Below the pieces are notes generated by a model. It saw only the letters and a program-made list of their open reading frames with translations, made no database searches and had not been told where the DNA came from. Position numbers and translations under genes: made by a program. From positions 20,789,699-20,853,698 of the forward strand of contig OX465102.1 of NCBI GenBank assembly GCA_949987565.1: a stretch of DNA of 64,000 nt. Reading direction: 5' to 3'. Below are positions 23,603-34,300 of the stretch, one piece after another; the stretch's first letter is position 1, and each line of letters opens with the position of its first letter. Source of the DNA: Luidia sarsii. Its lineage: Eukaryota; Echinodermata; Asteroidea; Paxillosida; Luidiidae.

Positions 23603-25860
23603 GTAACATACCGCTCTTTCTTTGATTTTCCAAATTAATCGAACTCCCGCGTGAGGAATGGTTATATTTTATCGCCGTGCCCAGTTTCCGGACCATTACT
23701 AAACTGCATAGCATTAGCAGAGGCCTTGACAGTAAATGACACATGATGATGTAGATGAGTATGATTTATGATTATAAATTATACTTATAGACGATATATG
23801 TGCATGCATTTTAAAAGGGTATGTCACTATGTGTAAAACAGGTAAACATGGAGCAGTCCTCCCATTAATTGATGTCTACTCAGTCTATGTTTAAATAATA
23901 ACTTTAATTACAACCTAACCAGTGCTCAAGACATCATATTCATAAATTATTCTGCTGACAACTGAGTTTTTATGAGTCTGTCTCATTTATTTTCTCTTTT
24001 AATTTTACTTATTATATATTTAGCCATTGGCATTGCTACAGTGCTACTACTTATACTAGTACTACCCTGTATAGGCTGTAGTACTTAGTACTATGGCTAG
24101 ACTGTGCTAGTGTAGTAGTGGAGTAGTGCTACGTGCTACTGACTAACTGAGTACTGAGTAGGGAGTTCTCACTACAGTCTGACTGCTAGTGCTAGTCCTA
24201 CACTGCTATGCTTGATCTTCAGTTTCTTCACGTGCATGCATCTAAATTCTAATGACTGCGATGTGAACCCGAGACCTCTGGTTTTGTGTACCACTACCAG
24301 TGCTCTTCCCATCTGAGCTATGATATGATCCAGCCCTGGATTGCCTGTGAGCTATCCCAGATAGTTTTTCATTGATTTGTTTGATAGTAGGGGGCCTACT
24401 TAATAAACAGCTTATCGTAGCAACAACAGAAATCTGCACTCGTTGAATTTAGTGATGTACAGTAAAATCTATTAAGCATGGACGAAAAATGGCCAGTAAT
24501 GTCGAGAAATCATGATGTGTCAGCAAGAATAAAATGCATAATCTTCAACAGATGAAAAATATATCGTCACCACTGACTTTGTGCGCATTTGTTCTTGAAA
24601 ACGTCCATCATTTTTCTTTTCTTTGCCATTTCTAGAACTAGTATTTAAAGTAGACTGTACGTCTATGCAGCAATACAATTCGTGTAACACACGTTTGACA
24701 AGCTCATTTATTCTGTGAGCAACACTGGTACACTGTAAGTAGTAACCCCATTCCACCGTGCGAATGATATTGCAGTACCAGTGACTTGAAAATAACCTCT
24801 GACCTTGTATGCAAATGCCGAAAAACAAGGAATGTTCGCTACCACGCTGCGTCGCTGCATTGTTCTGCAATGTCAATGAAATTGTAAGCAACCACAGTGC
24901 TCTGACATGCAAAAAGGGCATGTACAGTGTGTGTATGTTTGTCATATTGCCCAAGGACACCGGTGCGGTGCTGTACCCCTAGGCCTATTCGCCTAATCGC
25001 TATTCAAAAATCTTTTTTTTTTACTCACGTCCACACACGCAAAAACAAATCTGACACAAAAAATAGTGCGCCGAATCAACCGATTGTGGTTAGCAAATAG
25101 CAATTGTGAAATTGTTCACGTGTTCTGGATGAGGCCCATGCAGCAAGACATAAACAAGCATGGCACTTCCTGTCAGTCAGAGCTTGAGAGGTGTATTATG
25201 AGATTAGAAAAACTGGTGCGATTTCTACGGAGCGTTCCCATACCGTACGCACCATGTGGTAAATAAACACGATTATTTAGACAAGTCTGACTAATTGTGG
25301 GGTCCAATTGCAATTCAAATCCCTCTAGTAATGGTAATGATAGAGTTAATTGTGTCCACACACACCAAACAAGGGGTCAAGTGGAGTTTGAATTGTGATT
25401 CAAATCGCGATCAAAATAATCTTGGGTTTTTTCGGGGACAGTTGGAATGGCCCTTATGACTGGACTCGAACCCACTGTCAAATTTAAAATTGGAAGACAT
25501 TGAAACAAAATAAATCGAGGGCCTGATGTTTTGATCCGAGCCAAGGTCTCTGCCTTTGTGGAAGGTCCTGCTACATGTACATGTAGGATGGAAATGTCAG
25601 ACCCTCAGTCATACGTAACATCTTGACAAGGGCAGATGTTGTTTTGACTAGCATTTCAGTTTGAATGATGTACAAGTACACTGTACATGACATGTAATTG
25701 AATAGGCAGTGTCTTGGGCAACTCAGCCCTCGGGTTGTTCACAATGACATGCACCCAGAAACCAAAGGATTGTTGTTTACGTGTATATTACTAATACTAT
25801 GGACTGTGAATTTATTGAGTTACAAACTTACAGTAACTATTATTCAACTAGGCACTTAAA
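23603..25860. other. no gene recognised; SINE and dispersed repeats
   Basis: If the candidate promoter is right, this is the first part of the first SCOC intron. A CTACTAGTACT-type low-complexity stretch occurs near 24040-24190. The GATTCAAATC repeat is at 25265-25480, and a hammerhead-like repeat at about 25548-25600 is interrupted by ACATGTACATGTA. Confidence 0.45.
24257..24340 (-). repeat. tRNA-derived SINE-like sequence
   Basis: Read on the minus strand it has ATAGCTCAGATGGGAAGAGC (A-box-like) and GAGGTCTCGGGTTCACATC (B-box-like). The same family is at 35205-35300, 35518-35590, 59020-59150 and 59575-59705. Confidence 0.6.
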
Positions 25861-25929
25861 TACTGTACAGGGATTAACAATAACACACTTGACATGTCAG
25901 GGTTGATAACTTGATACACGTACCGTACA

Positions 25930-26480
25930 TGTATTATGAATGGTCTGTCATGTACACATATTTATAGTAATTCAAAGGCCAAAATGTGAGTCCATGTATC
26001 ATATTACATTAACATGTAGATGTACATGTACTACTTACATACATGTACACGTACATGTATGGTGCATGTACATGTACATGTACATAGAGTATACATGTAA
26101 TGCGTATTGTAAATGTACATGTACATGTAAGTAGACCATCATCATGTATCATGCATAGTACATGTACATGTATACATGTACCGGTACTTGTACATGTACA
26201 TGAGCTGATCAGATTAGATAAGATAAGATTTGAAGGTTTGCATGGTGGAAGACTGGATACGTACAAACTTAAAGTGGCACCATGTACATGTACATGTACT
26301 GTACATGTACATGTACCATGGAGGTACGTGTACATGTACTGTACATGTACACATACATGTACAGGTGCATGTTCATGTACATGTAGCCTCCATGGTACAT
26401 GTAGTATAATGTACATGTTCAATGTAATTTACATGTTTGCACTATGATGTACAGTATGTACATGTACATGTACAGTTTGA
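25930..26480. repeat. (TACATG)n palindromic satellite, dense block
   Basis: Long runs of the hexamer TACATG/CATGTA are interspersed with short unique segments. Every unit is part of a self-complementary sequence (GTACATGTAC), so both strands are alike. Further dense blocks occur at 30600-30800, 31800-31930, 32200-32460, 32930-33450 and 34780-34970. Confidence 0.9.
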
Positions 26481-26835
26481 GTATGATGTACTAAGTCATC
26501 TCTTGGGAGACGGACTGAAAAGAGGTGTGTAACTCAACATTTTGGGCAGTGTGCGTGTACACTGTCTGTCATCAGAGACTGAGCCGCACTCCATCTCACA
26601 GGAGAAACTGTTCACTCTGATCACCATTAATATGCATGCACAATTGCATTGCAAATGTGAACGACACCTCTAAGGCACACACATCTCAAGTGAAGAATTA
26701 TCCTTATGATTAGGTCATGTGTGCACAGTACATTGTAACACCCCAGAAACCACCTCAGCTCCCCAGGGGATATGACACAGTCCCCTCTGCTAATACTAGT
26801 GCTATCCAGACAAATCACAGCTATCCAGACACATT

Positions 26836-27287
26836 CAGCGTGTTTCTACTGAGCACACGCTAACACCCGGTATTTCTTACCCACTATATTCCGGTAGTCG
26901 GTGATCCGGATCACTGACAAACGCCTGTTTCTACTCAGTACGGAAAAGGCGGGTGTCGCCCACAATCGACCTTCGTCGAGGGTAGACCGGATGTGCTGAA
27001 TGAATCGGGTCACGCCGCAGGTCAAAGCAAGGAATTCACTACTTCTGTTGCATTTCCGGTACACCCGGCAACCAGCAACTGCGTGTGTTTCTACTGCGAG
27101 TGAGACCCGAAGACACCTGGCAAGATCCACCTCAATAGGTGGTTGTTGGTGAACGTTTGGTTGCCAGATGACGTTCGGAAAATTCGACGCCCGGTTGTGT
27201 TTCTACTGGACACTCCACCCAGAAACACCCGAAGACGCACGGAAACACCCAGCAAGGCAGCAACCTTTCGTCAGTAGAAACACGCTG
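26836..27287. mobile_element. DNA transposon fragment or MITE with CAGCGTGTTTCTACTG ends
   Basis: CAGCGTGTTTCTACTGA at the left is the inverse of TCAGTAGAAACACGCTG at the right. ATT flanks both ends, giving a possible 3-bp target-site duplication. GTTTCTACT recurs inside three more times. The interior has no transposase. Confidence 0.7.
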
Positions 27288-28817
27288 ATTGTCTACACTG
27301 CGTAGTTGCCAGTGTGCACCCTCTTTACATGGTGTACATACATGTATCTATAGCATGGAGATGTTACAGCCTGGCCAGGCCAGTCATCTACAGTGTGTAC
27401 ATGAAAAAAAAGGCCTTTTCACATGACACTCAAAAACCTTATTTAAGACAACATTTTTGAGCTGAGGATTGTTTACTTTGCAATTGCACACTACATGTAC
27501 ATGTATCTGCTTTTGCATCCTTTCACTGTTCACAAGGCACAGTGTAACAGTTCGCTGGCATTCCCTGAGACACGAACGCTCCTTTTGCAGGTTACCGGTA
27601 GACTATTTAAAATTGTGAATGTAAACGCTGCTACATGTTTGATCAATCGCAATGTGACACTGAGTTCAAGGGTTATAAATCAAAAAAATGGCACACACTG
27701 CACCTACTGTACTGTCACAGTAACCAACGTGGCAAAACAAGAGAAGAAAGTTTTGCTGGAGTTCTCCTCCGATGCTAATTTGTGTCTTCTCCATGTCGCA
27801 AGGCTCTTATCACAATCCTTACTTGTCGTTGAGATCACAGCTCTATTGTCTTACATGTACATGTACACGTGTAGATGGTGATGGTGAATAAAATTCAACC
27901 AATAGTAGGCCATAGGCCTGAACTGAAGCATCATGTAACATACATGTACATTAGGCTTGGGCGGTTCCAGGATTTTGGGAACCGGTTCCGGTTCCAGTTA
28001 GGAACCGCGGTTCCGAGATAGAACCGGTTCCTAAAAAACAAAGAAAAACATAAGATTTAATAAAAAACAAAAAGACCTCAGTGAGCGCGGTTTCGCAGAC
28101 GCCGCCATGAGCTTGGAAGGTTCAACTACATGCGCGTCTTTTATGGCGACTTAATTTTGCTTCAATGCATTGATAAAGTATACCGAATGCTGGTTTGGCA
28201 GTCTGATTGTCATTTATGTATCAATAGGATGTATGAGACATGTTTAAAAGATTTGCTTGAATTGTTTGGCTGCTCATTTGCCCAATATTTTTAACGGAAA
28301 ATACAACGCGGTTCAATAACGAAACCGTTAAACGAATGGAATCATCCAAACCCAAACTCGGGTCTTCCCATTCTTAAAAAAGGGGTGATTTGATTTCATT
28401 TCGATGGAAAAAATAATTTCTGTAGACCGATGAATAAACCGTAGATTGATATAGATTTAGATTTGAAAACATGTTTAGATTTTACGATCCTCTATTCAAA
28501 AGCAATTCTGCATGGCATATTAAGAACAGGGAATAAAACCCTTTGAGTAAATTCACCCGTAGAAAGTGGAAGGGTCAAGCCATTACCTTTTGGTTGTTTA
28601 TTGGACGCGCGCCAGCATGGTTGGCCAGGTAACTTGGATAACTTCGGCAGGTACGCTACAGACAAAATGTACCACGTGGCTACTTCCCGAGTCCTCGATT
28701 CCAACGCCTGCAGTCCCCGATTCAAACACCAGCAATCGCTGGAGCCGACAGCTAGCGCAAATAGCCGTGTCGGTACCAAATCCCACGCAAAACTCGGACC
28801 CAACACTGTCCCGAATC

Positions 28818-29265
28818 CCGTGCAATACACGAACCCCACCCCACACAACGCTGTACCGAATCCGCTCCCATGCAACACACGAACCCCACCCCACACAACG
28901 CGGCGCGCCGTACCGAATCCTCTGCCATAGCAATACACGAACCCACCCCACACAACGCTGTACCGAATCCGCTGCCATGCATGCAATACACGAACCCCAA
29001 CCCACCCCACCGAGTCCGCTCCCATGCAATACACGAACCCCACCCCACACAACGTCGTACCGAATCCGCTCCCATGCAATACACGAACCCCACCCCACAC
29101 AACGCTGTACCGAATCCGCTCCCATGCAATACACGAACCCCACCCCACACAACGCCGTACCGAATCCGCTGCCATAGCAATACACGAACCCCACCCCACA
29201 CAACGCTGTACCGAATCCGCTGCCATAGCAATACACGAACCCCACCCCACGCCACGCCGTACCGA
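28818..29265. repeat. 50-51-bp tandem repeat, about 9 copies
   Basis: The unit contains ACGAACCCCACCCCACACAA, CGCTGTACCGAATCCGCT and CCCATGCAATAC. It lacks stop codons in several frames and so produces long repetitive open frames on both strands (up to about 400 codons on the minus strand). I do not regard these as genes. Confidence 0.93.
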
Positions 29266-29276
29266 AACTCCATTCC

Positions 29277-29520
29277 TGGGACACCTCCCGAGCCAATTAC
29301 CCGGTTCCAAACTTGGGACCGGTCCCAATCCTGGGACACCTCCCGAGCCAAATACCCGGTTCCAAAGCTGGGACACCTCCCGAGCCAAATACCCGGTTCC
29401 AAAGCTGGGACACTTCCCGAGCCAAATACCCGGTTCCAAAGCTGGGACACTTCCCGAGCCAAATACCCGGTTCCAAAGCTGGGACACTTCCCGAGCCAAA
29501 TACCCGGTTCCAAATCTGGT
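29277..29520. repeat. 37-bp tandem repeat, about 6.5 copies
   Basis: The unit contains GGGACACCTCCCGAGCCAAA and TACCCGGTTCCAAAGCT. The TACCCGGTTCC part matches the subterminal repeat at the right end of the enclosing hAT-like element (GGGTACCCGGTTCC near 30145), so the array probably arose by amplification of element sequence. Confidence 0.93.
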
Positions 29521-30922
29521 ACCTCCCCCCCCCGCGAAGGAACCGGGTCCGAGTCCAATGCAATCGTGCAATAGCCGAGTCCTACGCTGGAGCCGCGCGA
29601 GTCCGGCCGTATGTACGTGCAGAACAATGTAAGAACACAAGTAACAAGACGAGATAAATATATCTCTGCCTAGGGAGCCAAGTGAACCCGTCACAACCAT
29701 GTGGTCTGTAAAAGAATCGCGTGATTGGGCATTGAAATAGCCGATGAAATACTGATGAAATCACACATGCTTGGGAGCCCTACTCAGACTTGCACCACAT
29801 GGCAACACAAGTACAGTGCGTGTAGGCTGTAGTACAATGTATGCGTACAGAATTATCCACGATCGAATGGGGTCATTCAATGCGTTGCTTATTGCTGCCA
29901 CGTGCAGTACCACAGTAGCAGCCTGCGTTCGATTGTTGTGAATTTACAGGCATACAAAGTAAATTGTACATGTACATGTGTCATGCACCCATTGTACTGT
30001 GCATGTACAAACCAACATTGCATAAGTTATCCATGGTTGGGGCCAGGCCATTGCGTGACTGCGTGTTCGCTAAATGTGCGCTGGGCCACGCTGGCCACAG
30101 AGTTTGGAACCGGTTCCTCTGAAGCGGGAACCGTCCAAAGCGGGTACCCGGTTCCAAAAAAAACCGGAACCACGGTTCCGGTTCCCATTTTGGAACCGCG
30201 GTTCCACTTGGAACCGGGAGAACCGCCCAAGCTTAATGTACATGTACATGTAACATACATGTACTTTAGAATTGTTGAACTGAATTCATTCCAATACCAC
30301 TCCCTCATGTATAGCAAATGTAAGTTCTTGCCTCTTGGCCAGCCAAAAATCCATTTAGCCACTTAAAAATTAGCTACATGTACAGTACATGTGTACAGTA
30401 CATGGAGAGTGGCTTTGCTGGCATCCAGTCTCATGATAAAGGGAACAATTCTGAGTTCTGACTTCATAATGCAGAGGAGAGCATGTACTGTACCTGTACA
30501 GTGCAATTACTTGTACAAATTGTATGTATACATGTAGTATGACTTTATGTACCGGTAGTACTACTTAAGCCTGATTTTTGTCCTAAATTTAAGCCCTGGG
30601 TGAACGTTCATGTACAGTACAAATGTATAACTGTATACATACATGTATGTTTTTACAATGTTTGTACATGTACATGTAGCTACTGCTAGTACTGTACATG
30701 TACATGTGCACATGTACATGTACAGTACCATACAGTGTACATGTACTGCTCATGTACAATTGTACATGCACATGTAAATGTACAGTACATGTATAGATAA
30801 TGTACATGTACATGATGACATGTATGTTTCTTATATGCAATGTAGGCCTACACGGTTTAGATTTTATTCTTGGATCTACCGCCGCCCCGGTATATGTAAT
30901 TAGCTACATGAACATGTACACG

Positions 30923-30974
30923 TGTATCATTGCATCAACATTTGTACACGTTCATATGTTGATGCAATGATACA
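30923..30974. repeat. perfect 19-bp hairpin
   Basis: TGTATCATTGCATCAACAT and its exact inverse ATGTTGATGCAATGATACA are separated by 14 nt. It lies upstream of SCOC exon 1. It could be a miRNA-like hairpin, a tiny foldback element or chance. Confidence 0.7.
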
Positions 30975-31167
30975 GTAGGCCTAAATGTATAGACTATAGT
31001 TGTATAATGTATTCACCATTCATATTTGATGTCAGGAACAATACTTCTGCAGACATGATATGTGCATGATAAACAGGTACACCTGTACATGTACAGCTGT
31101 GATTGCTCCAGGCACTTTGTGTAAACTGTTCAATGTTCGGTGTTGTTTTTCCTCTCTCCATTCGCAG

Positions 31168-31300
31168 GAGTCGTTTTTCTTTGGCGCCCTCGGACTCGGT
31201 GTATCCTCAGTGATGAGTGCAAGCATTGTGTCTCCTTCCACGCCCAGTTCAACAGACGGTGACATCGGCGCATTCGGTGGTATGGACAGTGATGACAGAG
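31168..31300 (+). CDS. SCOC: SCOC exon 1 (5' UTR plus N-terminal coding, tentative)
   Basis: A pyrimidine-rich tract and TTCGCAG precede 31168, and GACAGAG|GTGGGT follows. ATG at 31213 (purine at -3) opens a 29-codon segment rich in S, T, G and D, ending one base into a codon. That phase fits an acceptor at 35678/35679. The segment is not conserved in SCOC proteins I know, so the exon could instead be non-coding leader, with translation from 35699. Confidence 0.5.
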
Positions 31301-34300
31301 GTGGGTGGATAAAGCCCTGGCCTGCATATCACGCTGCGAGGCTGTGGGACTATGGGAGACCCATCTCATTCCTTTGATTGGCCACCTCAGGAATTTACCT
31401 CCAAAACTTGCCACCTCAGGTCTCAGGAATTAAAATCTGGCAGGACAAATTTACGCAAAAGCAATCACACTTTGTCATATGTGCAAAGTGATACTATACA
31501 TGTGCATGTACATGTATATGTACAGTGTATGTCAAGTGTCGGTTCATTTTTTTCTCTATTCCATACACATGAACAAAGTAATACCATGGTAATCATGGTA
31601 CAGTAATACAATTTTTTTACAGTGTACATGTACATGTATACGTATGTGTGTGTACATGTACAGTATATCTTAATATTTCAGTGCTTTGCATTAATTCCTT
31701 ATCCAATCTTCGACCCGGGAAACATCAAGTGAGCACGTCCAATTTTTCCCAACTGGCCAATTCATTTATTGAGGCAATTCTCTCAGAATGGCAGGAGAAG
31801 CCATGATACGCACACAGTACATGTACGTACAATTGTACACGTACATTGTACATGTACATGTACATGTACCATGATATATACTGTACAGTACTATGAATCA
31901 CGTGTGTCCCATGTACCGGTACAGTGTACTTGCAATGCGGACCTTGAATCTGTTTGCATTCCTCAAGGTTGAAGGACAATTCTTTCTTCTTCTTTCCATT
32001 GCAAGGGACAGTTCCAGTGGAAAATTAAAACGTCTATAGGATCATATGAAGGGAGCACAAAAGCCAAGGTCATACCGTACATTGTATGTACGCACATTAT
32101 GCTTTATGTACAGTAGGCAATGGTAGGTAGTCATGGAAGTGGAGACCATGGTCTTCATCTGATGTACAGTACTGTACATGCGCAGTACAGAAATACAGTA
32201 CACATGTATGTACATGTATACTATGTGCCTGTACCCTGTACAGTGTACATGCACAATGTACATGTACGGTACATGTCATTGATTGAGCAAGTACGGTAAT
32301 CATTTGCCCCCGTATACATGTACATGTACATGTACATTGCATTAATTATTGCTCCACATGTACATGTACATGTATTTATACAATCCCTGTTGGATTCAGA
32401 ATGGTTACCAATTGCCACTGTACACAAGTACATGTACATGTACAATGCTATTATTATTGATCAACGTTTCGACCTGTTCCCAACCAAATTGGTGACTTAG
32501 GGAACATACGTCTAACATGTCTGCGGTATACCAGACTCATTCATTGAAAAAGTAATTGGATGTCACCTTACACATGTGTCCATGTACAGTACACTGTAAA
32601 CTTTAGAGTGCCTAGACTGTGACCCAGATGTTTTAAGCATCCTTCCAGGATCTGGGCTGAGCTGAGCCTGACTGGATTAGGCGTGGGTGGAATTCAGTCA
32701 GCCGGGATATGCTGGAGAAACCTCAGAGGGGCTCAGGGCTCTGCAGTCTGGACCAGCCTATGATCTCACCAGAAAATTGAATATTCATTGATTTGTTGTG
32801 AGTGCCCACTCGTACAACAGCGTGTACATGTACATTGTACATGTAGCTGTACAATTGTACAGGAGGACTGTTAGATTCTCAGCCTTGGACCTAGTTTTGT
32901 AAGCAGCTGTCAAATTCTGTTGGATTCAAAATGGTACAAACTACAATGTACATGTACATGTACTGTACATATGTACATGTACATGTTCCTCTTGAGAAAC
33001 CTACTGTAAGAGAGGTCTGGACTCAAACAAATATTTGTTGGATGATACTTGATAAAGCAAGGAAACTTCCAGGAAACTGGCTCTATGGACAGATGGATGG
33101 ATAGACTGACCACCTGCATACACATGTACGTCGTGTACACGTATACATGTACATGTACACTGTACATGTATGTACAATAGTACATTGTACATGTACCGGT
33201 ACCGAGTACATACAGTGTAATGATGTACATGTACTGGTACATGTACATGTGTACGTGTACACTGTACGTGTTCAAACTGTTCATCCCCATCATGTACATG
33301 TACAATGTACATGTACATGTACAATGTACTTGTACATCAACAACAACAACATGTCTTTGTACATGTACATGTACAACTACATGTACAATGTAATTTGTAA
33401 ATGTACGTGTACCGGTATGTACACTCATGTACATGTAGCTCTGTACACCCCTCCCCCATGGCTCTGAGGGCACTGTACGCACAGTATTAATGTATGGATT
33501 GAAATGTTGAGCCCACACAGTGGAGAGCTGTAAGCAGTCAATATCTGTCTGGATTTTTGTATAACAGATTCATACATGTATTTCCCTGAAAGTACAGTCT
33601 TTCATCGTGTACCTTAGTCAGAATTCTGAAGTTGTTTTCATGCATTGTACATGTACATGTGTAGAGTACTTGTGGGTCTTGCTTTATGGTGGAATGCATT
33701 GATTTTGTTGCTTGTTGAACAGGTACATTTTACATACATATGCACATGTACACGTGTACATGTAGGTCCTCTTGCTTGACACTAATGACAGTGAAGAGGT
33801 TTGGGGATGGGCTATGTATGTCCTTCGTCTCCCACTCGCCTTGCCTTAAGCCGTGTTCGCACAGGACTGTTTTTCCCGCGGCTACACGGTAACGTTCCGC
33901 AACACTCTAGAAACTGATCCTACATGTACCTTGCTTTCCCACATGGACTTTTTTGTTGAACGGACAGACTATTAGTCGTGAATTGCTGGTAAAATGCCAC
34001 CCATAGAGGGCGCATGACCTTTTAAACCCCCCCCCCCCCAAAAGGCCTTTGAGGTCTTTCTCTGCCTTTGAGAAAGGTCCTGCTAGGATTGAAATGTCAG
34101 GCCCACTAAATGTACATGTACAGTACAGTACATGTATCCATGTACCGGTACATGTTTATTATACAGAGGCCTGTATTCCGATTTCCGAATATTATTGTAG
34201 AAATGTCATCAGTGTGCGTGTGTGTGCGTGTGTCAGGCAGTGAGCCTAGGCTCCACAGTCCACACCCAGGCCTCCCTCTGACAACTGATGGCCGAGTGAT

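Larger units (their letters stand above)
27952..30235. mobile_element. non-autonomous hAT-like element with internal satellites
   Basis: The left end TAGGCTTGGGCGGTTC is the inverse of the right end GAACCGCCCAAGCTTA with one mismatch, and GAACCGGTTCC-type subterminal blocks follow at both ends. An 8-bp ATGTACAT flanks both sides, the target-site length expected of hAT elements. The TSD is a palindrome abundant in the surrounding satellite, so it counts for slightly less than usual. The interior holds two minisatellites and no recognisable transposase. Confidence 0.75.

Noticed and set aside
28492..29700. 402-codon open frame on the minus strand and several 200-290-codon frames on both strands
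   Set aside because: They translate the 50-bp and 37-bp tandem arrays in every frame. There is no conserved domain and no plausible gene structure.
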